Translations under genes and position numbers: made by a program | From: Bacteroidota bacterium | GTDB taxonomy: Bacteria > Bacteroidota > Bacteroidia > Bacteroidales > Bacteroidaceae | Assembly: GCA_023415545.1 (NCBI GenBank) | Contig: JAEZKJ010000117.1 | Coordinates: 1 to 26,247 of the forward strand | Direction: 5' to 3' | Length of the DNA: 26,247 nucleotides | Shown here: positions 1 through 8,372 of the stretch, piece by piece | How positions within the stretch are numbered: position 1 is the stretch's first letter | How the letters are laid out: the number at the start of each line of letters is the position of its first letter | The notes under the pieces: generated by a model | Seen by the model: the letters and a program-made list of their open reading frames with translations, nothing else | Database searches by the model: none | Told to the model about the DNA's origin: nothing

Positions 1-815
1 TTTGTAATATTTTGATTTCATATCTTCAAAATGATTATTCTAAATATGATATAATAATGCTTTTATTGTAATTATTCCAATGTGGTTAACAATGTCCTGA
101 GAAGGCGAAAACATATGTATATATTCATGGATTGTGGGAATACCTGTAATTAGTGATACTAAGTATATAATTTCATGAGTTTGAAGAAGAAAACTTGATA
201 TTTATAGCTCCTTATTATGTTCTCTGCAATAGGCTGACCCGTTAAATAGTTTGATTATCCATAGTGTTTCAAAAAATCTTAAGACGAAAGACACAATGTA
301 AAAATCATAGCTATTACCTATATACTATAAGTGAGATATTGCTGATAACTCAATAATTATCTCTTTCCTAACAATTAGTGGTTTTCTATTCATCATAAAA
401 GATATGTGGAGTCATAGTATGAATAGAATCATGAATTAAAACAATAATCAAGATTAAAACTTTTTCGAGTAAAATTGGTTAGGATTAAAGAAACAAACTG
501 TAAACTCTTTCCAGTACACATCAAACCATACTTTAGTTTATATAAACCATACTTTAATCTATATAAACCATACATTAATTTATATAAACCAAAGTATAAA
601 TTATATAGATTATACATTGGTTTATATATTATTCCATGATATTCCAACTTATTTATTGGAGAGTTTTATCTTCTTAAATGTTAGTTGTTACTTATCTGCA
701 TTAATTCAGAATTTACTTCAAATAGATTTCAGCAATCTATATTGTAAGTATCTTTTCATTTGTTTATAAAACCATTCAAATATTATGATTTATTCAACCT
801 CAATTAAAATAAAGA
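1..815. other. non-coding AT-rich region
   Basis: No credible gene was found in these 815 bases. The only open frame of any size (429-647, minus) starts with TTG, has no recognisable ribosome-binding context and is made mostly of heptapeptides encoded by the tandem repeat at 525-629. On the minus strand, roughly 45-215 holds two short overlapping open stretches of protein-like composition interrupted by stops. These could be a decayed gene, but nothing is recognisable. No transposase, tRNA or clear promoter box was seen. Confidence 0.55.
525..629. repeat. 21-bp direct tandem repeat, five units
   Basis: Five head-to-tail 21-bp units start at 525, 546, 567, 588 and 609. The first three are nearly identical (accata-c/a-ttta/attaa-type units ending in tatataa). 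Units 4 and 5 are degenerate. The first junction contains the perfect 12-bp palindrome gtttatataaac (536-547). On the minus strand the repeat is read as heptapeptides of the LYKLKYG type, but the enclosing frame lacks a good start. A 21-bp period equals two helical turns, so iteron-like protein binding is possible, as is simple replication slippage. Confidence 0.8.
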
Positions 816-1172
816 TTAATCTTTTTCTCCAAATATTTCCTTAACCATGTGAGTTAACTCTTTTTCGTTCACCTCACCTACAAATTTTTCCTTCTTCCCA
901 TGTTTAGTTATGAAAACAAATGTTGGGTAACTATCTATATTGAATAGCTTTGCTATATGAGGGTGTTGTTCAATTTCAACTCTGTAACAATTAATATTAG
1001 TAAACTTTTTGCTCACCTCTTCATACCTAGGTATCATTGCTTTGCAATGTGTACACCAACTAACCCAAAACTCAATAATGGTATTTTTATTTATCATTAA
1101 TGGAGCATCTTGACCCTCCTCATAGTTGAATATCTTTTCCTTGAAAAGTTTATCATCTAAATCCTTAACCAT
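816..1172 (-). CDS. thioredoxin-like protein, CTHC active site
   Basis: A 118-residue protein of typical thioredoxin size. A beta strand (IIEFWVSW) leads into the redox motif W39-C40-T41-H42-C43, and the cis-proline loop S81-Y82-P83-T84 precedes the next strand, so the thioredoxin fold is well supported. The dipeptide between the cysteines is Thr-His rather than the Gly-Pro of housekeeping thioredoxins. In this family that usually changes redox potential, toward more oxidising DsbA/DsbC-like values. There is no signal peptide or membrane helix, so it is probably cytoplasmic. The ATG follows an A-rich leader with no Shine-Dalgarno. It lies 173 bp downstream of the transglycosylase on the same strand, with a long hairpin (1249-1296) between, so it may have its own transcript. 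The fold is certain; the partner is unknown. Confidence 0.85.
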   Translation of the reverse strand: MVKDLDDKLFKEKIFNYEEGQDAPLMINKNTIIEFWVSWCTHCKAMIPRYEEVSKKFTNINCYRVEIEQHPHIAKLFNIDSYPTFVFITKHGKKEKFVGEVNEKELTHMVKEIFGEKD

Positions 1173-1248
1173 ATTTTTTAATTTTAGTATATAATTAAAA
1201 AGAAAATACTGTTTTACATATGCTTTTCAATTTCATATATAAACATAC

Positions 1249-1296
1249 ACATTGATATAAGTTATGAATAGATATATTTATAACTTACATCAATGT
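1249..1296 (-). terminator. 17-bp hairpin downstream of the transglycosylase gene
   Basis: Inverted repeat with arms 1249-1265 and 1280-1296 and a 14-nt loop. Sixteen of 17 pairs are Watson-Crick, and the remaining one becomes a G-U wobble in minus-strand RNA but a mismatch in plus-strand RNA, which suggests function on the minus strand. It sits about 50 nt after the stop of the transglycosylase gene. No good U-tract follows, so it could be a processing/stability hairpin, an operator for the thioredoxin gene, or a weak terminator. Confidence 0.45.
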
Positions 1297-1345
1297 ATAA
1301 AACTCTTCTATAAAGACTTTGTTTAGGATTTATATTAAAAAAATG

Positions 1346-3307
1346 TTATTCTGAGAGATCTTCAAAATTTAGTAACTCATCGGAACTAAGAGTATCCGCT
1401 GGAATAGAGTCTTTAACTATAGCATATTTCGCTTTTCCGTTAATAATAACCGAAGGTGATGCATTCAAGGCCTCTTCTTCCGTAATTAAACCCGAACGGC
1501 TTAATCGATGAGCTATCATTTGGAAGTAACCGGAGTTATCCTTTAATGTACCATCACTGTTAAAGAACGATCTGAATTGTTTAGGTCTAGGGATTAGTGA
1601 AGCTAAAAATATAGATTCATTCAGAGTTAAATTAGACGGTTCTTTATCAAAGTAAAATTCAGATGCTTCTTTAACACCATATATCATTGGTGCCCACTCA
1701 ACTATATTGAGATAAATCTCAAACATCCTATTCTTACTGCATATACGTTGGTTTTCAATAAGCCAAACCATAAGAGCTTCTTCTAATTTACGAGCTATAT
1801 TTTTGTGTCTTGTTAAAAATATATTTTTTACAAGCTGCATACTAATAGTACTTCCACCTCTAGCAAAACGTTTTACTTTAAAGTCATGCACAAGTGCTTC
1901 TTGAATTGCACCAGGAAGGAATCCATTATGATACATGAATCCATTATCTTCTGATTGAATTATAGCATTTCTCAAAATTGGTGAAATAGAATCCAAAGGC
2001 GTAAAATTTGGATTTGAACTTCCAATAGTGAAAGTGCGCACAGGCATGTCGTGGTCATATGCAGTATATTGAAATTCGCTGTTCAACTTTGTAAGTTCAC
2101 TATTCCCGTAGTTTGTTATGCGAAATTTTTCACCTCTTAATATAGAGTGAAATTTCAAACTATCTAAATTTTCAAAATCTACATCTAATAAGAAATTATA
2201 TTTTAATTCTCCGGTCGTTTGTACTCCTTGAAGATGTTGGAATAGGGCAGATGGAAGTGATTCAAATAGATCTTGCGAATTAAAAAGTGGTTTATTTATT
2301 GAAGTTCTTATGTGCCATTGTTTATTTTTCTGAGCCTTAATATAAGGATTGAAAGATATTTTATTAAATGTTACTACACTAGCACTATCAAGTTCAATAA
2401 AATTCTCTCCGATATTAATGTCATATGATAAGCTACCATTGTTTACTGTGATAGTATCAGGTGATAGCCTTTTATGATAAAGATGTAATCCTTTTATTTC
2501 GGCATTACCAGATAAGTTTTCGATAGATGCGCTTTTTGTTGCTTTCAGACTGAAGGATATCAAATCAAAACTTACAACGGCATTATAATATCTATTTATA
2601 TATGGCAAGACAATGTGCTTAGTAGGATAAACCGGTGAAAAAGAAGCCTCAATCTCTTTTTCAGGTGAATCAATATAACCTTTACTACTCCATTTACTTT
2701 TTTTCCCGTTATCGTTTATAAAAATATTGCTATCGAATTTACTATCTTTCACTATCAACGAAGGTATGGCAAACTCAATAAACGATGAATCGCGTTTTTG
2801 CATGATAACCATATCAGATATCTCCCCATTGCTAGGAAGAAAACCAAACACAAGATTTAATAGACTTCTTACATTGTGAGAGTAATCTCTTTTACTTTCA
2901 TTATCACTATTGTTATTATTTGCTTTCTTGCGAAAAATAAAATCATAGTTAGAAATAGAGTCTTGCTTTATAAAGTTGAGATGTAGTTTATCAATTTTAG
3001 CTTTGGATACCTCTATATTCCCTGCAATAAGAGGCAGAGTATTGAGGTCTAAAGTGAGTGAGTTAAGTGTTAGAAGTGTGTCACAACCATTAGGAACAAC
3101 ATTAAATCCATTGAGTTGAAGTTCATTTAATCCTACGATCCCAAGTCTGTCGTAATGAACAGAAAGATTTAACTCTTTTTCTAAAGAAGCAATTTTTTTA
3201 TCTACTATATAGTGCAGAATATAATTTCTACACAGATAAAGAGATGCTAATAATATTAGCAAAAAGGTGGCCACAAAAAAAGCAGCCTTATTAATCCTTT
3301 TAGTCAT
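1346..3307 (-). CDS. GT51 peptidoglycan transglycosylase with long N-terminal domain
   Basis: 653 residues. An N-terminal membrane anchor (about 8-30) is followed by roughly 400 residues of beta-rich, repeat-like sequence reminiscent of AsmA/DUF748-type periplasmic regions. The C-terminal glycosyltransferase-51 domain spans about 440-605. All diagnostic GT51 motifs are visible: E453-D454..F457..H460-N461-G462 with the catalytic Glu, GGSTISMQ (484-491), RKLEE (506-510) and EIYLN (530-534). This domain polymerises lipid II into glycan strands at the outer face of the inner membrane. There is no transpeptidase domain, so it is a monofunctional enzyme far longer than MtgA (about 240 residues). 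The start codon follows a -7 box at 3334-3341 by about 25 nt, which supports this start. It lies 87 bp after tolC and may also receive read-through from the efflux operon. Confidence 0.9.
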   Translation of the reverse strand: MTKRINKAAFFVATFLLILLASLYLCRNYILHYIVDKKIASLEKELNLSVHYDRLGIVGLNELQLNGFNVVPNGCDTLLTLNSLTLDLNTLPLIAGNIEVSKAKIDKLHLNFIKQDSISNYDFIFRKKANNNNSDNESKRDYSHNVRSLLNLVFGFLPSNGEISDMVIMQKRDSSFIEFAIPSLIVKDSKFDSNIFINDNGKKSKWSSKGYIDSPEKEIEASFSPVYPTKHIVLPYINRYYNAVVSFDLISFSLKATKSASIENLSGNAEIKGLHLYHKRLSPDTITVNNGSLSYDINIGENFIELDSASVVTFNKISFNPYIKAQKNKQWHIRTSINKPLFNSQDLFESLPSALFQHLQGVQTTGELKYNFLLDVDFENLDSLKFHSILRGEKFRITNYGNSELTKLNSEFQYTAYDHDMPVRTFTIGSSNPNFTPLDSISPILRNAIIQSEDNGFMYHNGFLPGAIQEALVHDFKVKRFARGGSTISMQLVKNIFLTRHKNIARKLEEALMVWLIENQRICSKNRMFEIYLNIVEWAPMIYGVKEASEFYFDKEPSNLTLNESIFLASLIPRPKQFRSFFNSDGTLKDNSGYFQMIAHRLSRSGLITEEEALNASPSVIINGKAKYAIVKDSIPADTLSSDELLNFEDLSE

Positions 3308-3333
3308 AAAAAACTTAAGATTATATCAGGCTG

Positions 3334-3341
3334 CAAAATTA
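3334..3341 (-). promoter_or_regulatory. Bacteroides-type -7 box, transglycosylase gene
   Basis: The minus strand reads TAATTTTG, matching TAnnTTTG, about 26 nt before the ATG at 3307. No clear TTTG lies at the -33 position. A weak 8-bp inverted repeat (3352-3359 / 3373-3380) just upstream could be the end of the tolC transcript. Confidence 0.4.
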
Positions 3342-3394
3342 GTTAAATTCCAATAAAGTATTCAGATAAGTCACTTTATTTTCTTTTATTCAAT

Positions 3395-4711
3395 TTACAA
3401 GTTTAGTGGCACTCCTTTATAAAAGTCAAGAACTTTTGTTCGGAATAGATATTCATATTTTGCCTGTATCTTATCAGATAAAGCTTTAAGCATATTAGTT
3501 CTTACTTCATTGTATTCAGTAGCATTAGCTTTGCCATTACTATACTTTTCGCTCATCAGTTTAAATGAAACATCAGCAGCTTCTAAGGCAATATTACTAC
3601 TTTTATATTTACTTTCTGCAGCGACAGCTTGATAGTAAGCCTGCTGTATCTCTTTATAAAGATCCTTCTTTGCTTGGTCTAACCTCCATGAATAAGCCAA
3701 TTTCTGTACTTTAGCACTCCTAACTCTATTGCGAACAGAGAATCTATTGAAGATCGGAATGCTTAGATTGAAACCGAAGTTTTTACTAAGATTATTATTA
3801 AACTGAGAACCGAAAGATTTATGTTCCATTCCACTAGTAACATAGTAGTTGGTATTAATTCCTGCGCTTAAACTCAATTGAGGATAGTATGAACTTTTAG
3901 CAATCTTAATACTTCTATCAGCTCCATCAAGTCGATATTGAGCAGCCTTTACAGCAGGTTTATTCATAACAACCTCATTGTAAATTTCATCAGGCAAAGA
4001 AATCTCTTTAAACTCATCTTTAATATCAGGAATTACTATTTTGAAATTTTCAGGAGTAGGTAATTCAAGCATTTGTGATAGATCAAGAAGAGATAGATTA
4101 TAGTTATTCTCAGCTTGTACAGCTGACATCTCATCCTGTGCTACTCTAGATTTAGCTTCGTATACTTCAGCTTCCGAAGCTTTTCCATTTTCAAAATATG
4201 CCTGTTTCATTCTAAGTTGTTCTCTACTTAAAGCAACTTGGTTTTGTGCAACTTTTGCCAACTCTTTATTGTAAAGAATCTGCGTAAATGCAGAAGCAAC
4301 TTGAACGCTAATATCCTCTTTGGCTTTATTTAAATCCTCTATAGCGGCCTTCAAATTCAATTTATTAAGAGCAATAGTATTTGGTATTTGAAAACCTGTA
4401 AATAGGGGAACATTTGTTGATAAACCAAAATATGAACTTTTAGTATTTCTATCATCGTATGTGTTGTTCATCTGTAGAGAACGTCCATAAGTAAACGATT
4501 GATTGACACTCCCATTAAAATCAGGCAAACGACTCCATTTTGATGTATTAAGTTCAATTTCACTTGTCATCTTATTGGCTTCCTGTTGCTTGATATTTAA
4601 ATTGTGCTCAATAGCATATTCAATACATTTAGGAAGTGTCCACTCCTCCTGAGCCGATACGCTCAGAAAAGAGATAGATAAAAGGGCAGTTGTTAAAATT
4701 CTATTTTTCAT
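3395..4711 (-). CDS. TolC-family outer membrane efflux protein
   Basis: 438 residues with an N-terminal signal peptide (MKNRILTTALLSISFLSVSA, cleavage before Q21). The mature protein opens with the typical WTLPKCIEYAIEHN start of OEP-family proteins. Two homologous OEP halves follow (about 22-215 and 250-430), rich in long coiled-coil helices (120-205, 330-425), separated by beta segments that would form the barrel. It is the outer-membrane exit duct of the tripartite exporter encoded just upstream. The gap to the adaptor gene is only 2 nt (adaptor stop at 4714-4716), so the two are surely cotranscribed. The length matches the family. Confidence 0.93.
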   Translation of the reverse strand: MKNRILTTALLSISFLSVSAQEEWTLPKCIEYAIEHNLNIKQQEANKMTSEIELNTSKWSRLPDFNGSVNQSFTYGRSLQMNNTYDDRNTKSSYFGLSTNVPLFTGFQIPNTIALNKLNLKAAIEDLNKAKEDISVQVASAFTQILYNKELAKVAQNQVALSREQLRMKQAYFENGKASEAEVYEAKSRVAQDEMSAVQAENNYNLSLLDLSQMLELPTPENFKIVIPDIKDEFKEISLPDEIYNEVVMNKPAVKAAQYRLDGADRSIKIAKSSYYPQLSLSAGINTNYYVTSGMEHKSFGSQFNNNLSKNFGFNLSIPIFNRFSVRNRVRSAKVQKLAYSWRLDQAKKDLYKEIQQAYYQAVAAESKYKSSNIALEAADVSFKLMSEKYSNGKANATEYNEVRTNMLKALSDKIQAKYEYLFRTKVLDFYKGVPLNL

Positions 4712-4713
4712 TT

Positions 4714-5811
4714 TTACTTTTCAATTTTTGGACCTCTAACAGTTTGATTTACCTTTATTCCCTTGTTTATAACGATATTTATTCCATCGCTAATGCCTGT
4801 TGTAACAGGTACTCTTTTATATTTCATCTCAGGAACACTATCAGTCATAAGGTATACGAATGTAGAATCACCACTGAATTCAACTGCACTTTCAGGAACT
4901 ACAATAGCTTTAGTAGCTTTTTCAAGAACGATAGTTGCATTAGCACTATATCCGGCTCTAATAACTACATTTTTAGGAACTGTGATAGCTGCTTTAATCT
5001 CATATTGATTTGCACCATTATTATCCACACCTTTAGGAGAAATGTACTCTAATTTAGCGTCAAAATCAATGTTTTGAAGAGCACCAAGAGCAATTTTTAC
5101 CGGCATTCCTTCATGAATTTTACCAACTTCTGTCTCATCAACATTACCTCTAAAAATTAGATCGTTCATATTTGCAACAGTGGCAATAGTAGTACCATCG
5201 TTAAAAGTATTACTCATGATAACTGAATTACCTTTCTTAACAGGTACATCAAGGATAAGTCCATCAATAGTTGAACGAATTAATGTGCTACTAAATGATG
5301 CGCTATTTTTTGTTATACCCTCTTTAATAATTTGAAGATTATCTTTAGCTGTTTGTAATTCCTCTTTAGCTTGTTTCAAGCTAACTTGGCTCTTTTCAAA
5401 CTCTTCACTACTGATAAGTTTTTCTTTATATAGCTTTTGCATTCTTGTGAAATCTGTTTCACTCTGTTTCTCATTAATTTCAGCTATACGCAATCTACTC
5501 TCAGCAGAATTTAATTGGCCAAGTTCAGGGATAACCTTAACTTTTGCTATAACTTCACCCTGTTTGATAGGCTCACCAGCCTCTTTGTAAACTTCATCTA
5601 TGATTCCGGAAATTTGAGGCTTTATAAGAATCTCATCTCTTGGTTCAATTTTACCAGTAGCAATTGTGTTTTTTTCGATATCACTTATTGTACTCTTAAA
5701 GTTTTCATATTTAACCTCTTTAGGTTTTGAGTTTTGATAAAGGAAAGCAAAAGTTCCAATGAATATAAGTGCAACGATTACTAATAATCCAATTTTAAAA
5801 TACTTTTTCAT
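4714..5811 (-). CDS. HlyD/MacA-type periplasmic adaptor (membrane fusion protein)
   Basis: 365 residues. One N-terminal transmembrane anchor (about 7-25) precedes a first biotinyl-lipoyl-like half (about 58-93, ISGIIDEVYKEAGEPIKQGEVI). A coiled-coil hairpin runs about 97-165, and a second lipoyl half about 175-200 (STIDGLILDVPVKKG). Beta-barrel and membrane-proximal domains follow to the C-terminus. This is the MacA-like adaptor linking inner-membrane MacB-type permeases to TolC. It lies 57 bp after the second permease gene and 2 nt before tolC, inside the five-gene efflux operon. The cargo cannot be told from the sequence. Confidence 0.93.
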   Translation of the reverse strand: MKKYFKIGLLVIVALIFIGTFAFLYQNSKPKEVKYENFKSTISDIEKNTIATGKIEPRDEILIKPQISGIIDEVYKEAGEPIKQGEVIAKVKVIPELGQLNSAESRLRIAEINEKQSETDFTRMQKLYKEKLISSEEFEKSQVSLKQAKEELQTAKDNLQIIKEGITKNSASFSSTLIRSTIDGLILDVPVKKGNSVIMSNTFNDGTTIATVANMNDLIFRGNVDETEVGKIHEGMPVKIALGALQNIDFDAKLEYISPKGVDNNGANQYEIKAAITVPKNVVIRAGYSANATIVLEKATKAIVVPESAVEFSGDSTFVYLMTDSVPEMKYKRVPVTTGISDGINIVINKGIKVNQTVRGPKIEK

Positions 5812-5868
5812 ATCTATATATTTTATTGTTTTTATCTCTATTAATTCTATCTGTAAATATTAACGGGA

Positions 5869-7110
5869 TCACTCATCTCGTATAGCTTCTATTGGTTTTA
5901 TCGCCATTGCTCTATAAGCCGGTGCCAGTCCTGCGAGCATACCCAATATCATTAGTATTATACAAGCTGTAACAGCTGTCCAAAATGTTATTTGAAATTG
6001 TCCCGGTGTCTCGGATTGCGCTGTTCCCATAGTCAACATCTCCAAAATAAGAACTCCGAAGCATATACCCCCCATACCGGCAAGAATAGTAATAACCATA
6101 CTTTCCGAGAGGATTTGTTTCATAATATCATTAGGTTTAGCACCAATAGCTCTGCGAATCCCAATCTCCGTTGTTCTCTCTTTTACTGTTACCATCATAA
6201 TATTACTTACACCTATAGCACCTGCAAGAAGAGTTCCTAAACCAACCATCCAGCTAAGAATGTTTATTCCTTTAAACAGATTATCTATCATGCTGAAAAT
6301 AGCCTCTGCATTTACCTTAACTACAGCCTGTTTATCATCAGGATGTATAATGTGTTCTTTTTTTAATATTGATGCAAGTTTTTCTTGAACTTCAGATACT
6401 TTATATCCATCCTTGACAGTATAGCTTATTAGGTCGACATCTTTTCCACGATTATAGTTGTTTTGCATCGTAGTGAATGGAATAATGATACTTGTTTTAG
6501 AATTACCATTGATATTCATATTTCCCGAGGCCGCATCAACACCGACGACCTTATAGTAAATACCATTTATATTAATAAATTCACCACAAGGATTTTCGGA
6601 GTGTGGAAAGAGAGTCTCATAAATACGACTTCCAATAACACAAACTTTTCTTTTATCCTTAATATCTACATCATTTATAGTTCTTCCTATAGTTATTTTT
6701 GGAGCTTGTATTTCGTTGTATATGGGATAATTCCCTTTTAGAGTACAACTAATTTTGTTCTCTTTATATGTAGCAGTATTACCCCATTTGGCTAAATTAG
6801 GAGTTATCAAATCAATTTCAGGAACACGTTTCTTCATCAATTCTACATCATTGGTAGTAATCATCCAATATCTTCCCTTTTTTAATCCTTTATAAGGTTT
6901 GCTGGTAAGGTTTGTTCCCATGAATCCAGAGTTTGTCGCAAAGCCATTAAAGTTTGAAGCAAGCATATTTCTTACCCCTTGACTTCCTCCCATAAGTATT
7001 ACAAGCATGAAAATTCCCCAGAAAACTCCGAAAGCAGTCAAAACACTACGAGTTTTATTACGCGTGATGGTAATAAATATCTCTTCCCATTTATCTAAAT
7101 CTATTCTCAT
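5869..7110 (-). CDS. MacB/FtsX-type ABC permease, second of pair
   Basis: 413 residues from the ATG at 7108-7110. This start is chosen because the first permease's TAA lies 1 nt upstream (TAA-T-ATG) and because MRIDLDKWEEIFITITRNKTRSVLTAFGVFWGIFML matches the usual family opening. A longer start at 7134 would be TTG and overlap the upstream gene by 23 bp. One N-terminal helix (about 24-44), a large periplasmic MacB_PCD domain (about 45-280) and three C-terminal helices (about 283-305, 333-360, 376-398) give the standard MacB topology. The FtsX segment SNIMMVTVKERTTEIGIRRAIGA and the ending PAYRAMAIKPIEAI are conserved. There is no ATPase domain; the separate ATPase gene at 8373 serves it. Confidence 0.93.
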   Translation of the reverse strand: MRIDLDKWEEIFITITRNKTRSVLTAFGVFWGIFMLVILMGGSQGVRNMLASNFNGFATNSGFMGTNLTSKPYKGLKKGRYWMITTNDVELMKKRVPEIDLITPNLAKWGNTATYKENKISCTLKGNYPIYNEIQAPKITIGRTINDVDIKDKRKVCVIGSRIYETLFPHSENPCGEFININGIYYKVVGVDAASGNMNINGNSKTSIIIPFTTMQNNYNRGKDVDLISYTVKDGYKVSEVQEKLASILKKEHIIHPDDKQAVVKVNAEAIFSMIDNLFKGINILSWMVGLGTLLAGAIGVSNIMMVTVKERTTEIGIRRAIGAKPNDIMKQILSESMVITILAGMGGICFGVLILEMLTMGTAQSETPGQFQITFWTAVTACIILMILGMLAGLAPAYRAMAIKPIEAIRDE

Positions 7111-7111
7111 A

Positions 7112-8365
7112 TTATTCTGCTCTAAGTGCTTCAATTGGTTTAATCATTACAGCCTTGCGAGCAGGGAAGAAACCTGCCAAAGTTCCGGCAATAATAAGTG
7201 TTAAAGTAGCTTGTATCGCTACATCTATACCTACAGTAGGATTTTCAAAAACTGTAGCTTGCGCTACACCAATATCCATAACTTGGCTTCCAGCTACTTT
7301 ATTCATATACTCGGTAGCTGCAATTCCTGCAACCATACCTATATATCCAAATATTGTAGTAATAACTATACTTTCAGAAATTATCAGCCAAAGAACTGAC
7401 ATTGGTCGTGCTCCCAGTGCTTTACGAATACCGAATTCGCGTGTCCTCTCTTTTACAGTTATAAGCATGATGTTGCTAACACCAACAATACCGCTTAATA
7501 GTGTAAGAAGTCCAACAACCCAAATGGCATTTTTCAATATAGACATACCATCTTGCTGTTGAATAAACTGTTCCATTCTATTCCATATCCATATAGCACT
7601 TTTATCTGTAGGGTCAAACTGATGATTAGATGCTATAGCTGAGCGATATTTTGTTTCAAAATCATCATTACTTTTTAAATCATTAAGATTTTTAGTAATA
7701 AAAACTAGAGTACCAACTTCATTCGTTAAATTATATATTGTTCTCAAAGTAGTGTAGGGAACATAAGCACCTGAGGAGAAAGTATCTTGATCTTTATATA
7801 CTCCTACTATCTGATATTTTAGCCCATTTGCATTAACATATTTACCTATCACATTGGCATCTTTGCTACCAAATATCATCTCAACTGTGTTTTGATGAAG
7901 CACAATTGATTTTCTCGATTCATCTATATCTTTTTGATTAATAAATCGACCTTTTATCACTTCGAAAGGTTCGCACTCTTCGTAGTTAGGCATAACCCCT
8001 GTGAATGTTATACTGACAAAATCATTTCCATAATTCAATATAACATTTCCCTTTTCAAGAGTTGAACCAACACTCTCCACATTATCCTTAAATGATTGAG
8101 TAATATTAATGTCTTGCTCATTAAGCAATATACTTCTTCCCTCCTTTAACCCTTTATATGCTTTGGTTGTATTACCGGGATAAATTTTCATTGAGTTCAT
8201 TAACATATCTCCCGAACTACTCGAAAAAGCATTAATAAGTCCGTTCCCTGCTCCTAGAAGAACTATAAGCATGAAAATACCCCATGCTACAGCAAATCCG
8301 GTTAAAAAAGTACGAAGCTTATTCCTACTTATAGTTCCATAAATTTCTTGAAATAGATCTATCAT
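7112..8365 (-). CDS. MacB/FtsX-type ABC permease, first of pair
   Basis: 417 residues with the same topology as its downstream neighbour: helix about 20-40, periplasmic MacB_PCD domain about 41-278, then helices about 279-302, 325-348 and 381-402. The coupling segment VKERTREFGIRKALGARP and the C-terminal PARKAVMIKPIEALRAE are family hallmarks. Similarity to the next gene in both termini suggests an old tandem duplication and a heterodimeric permease. The start lies 7 nt after the ATPase stop. It is predicted to work with the adaptor and TolC in mechanotransmission-type export (the MacB family moves peptides, macrolides or lipoproteins); the substrate here is unknown. Confidence 0.93.
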   Translation of the reverse strand: MIDLFQEIYGTISRNKLRTFLTGFAVAWGIFMLIVLLGAGNGLINAFSSSSGDMLMNSMKIYPGNTTKAYKGLKEGRSILLNEQDINITQSFKDNVESVGSTLEKGNVILNYGNDFVSITFTGVMPNYEECEPFEVIKGRFINQKDIDESRKSIVLHQNTVEMIFGSKDANVIGKYVNANGLKYQIVGVYKDQDTFSSGAYVPYTTLRTIYNLTNEVGTLVFITKNLNDLKSNDDFETKYRSAIASNHQFDPTDKSAIWIWNRMEQFIQQQDGMSILKNAIWVVGLLTLLSGIVGVSNIMLITVKERTREFGIRKALGARPMSVLWLIISESIVITTIFGYIGMVAGIAATEYMNKVAGSQVMDIGVAQATVFENPTVGIDVAIQATLTLIIAGTLAGFFPARKAVMIKPIEALRAE

Positions 8366-8372
8366 ATTCTTT

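Noticed and set aside
45..215. Possible decayed gene on the minus strand (open stretches ...ITGIPTIHEYIHMFSPSQDIV... and TGQPIAENIIRSYKYQ)
   Set aside because: Interrupted by stops and a frame change, with no recognisable family. Too weak to call a pseudogene.
429..647. 72-residue minus-strand frame with LYKLKYG-type heptapeptides
   Set aside because: TTG start, no leader signals, and the sequence is explained by translation of the 21-bp tandem repeat. Kept as a repeat, not as a gene.
811..824. Palindrome AAAGATTAATCTTT at the thioredoxin stop codon as terminator
   Set aside because: There is no loop space for a stable hairpin and no U-tract; probably chance in AT-rich DNA.
3352..3380. 8-bp inverted repeat after tolC as operon terminator
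   Set aside because: A/T-only stem with a 13-nt loop and no U-tract on the minus strand; too weak to list.
7155..7562. 135-residue plus-strand frame opposite the first permease
   Set aside because: Low-complexity antisense shadow of the membrane helices of a clear gene.
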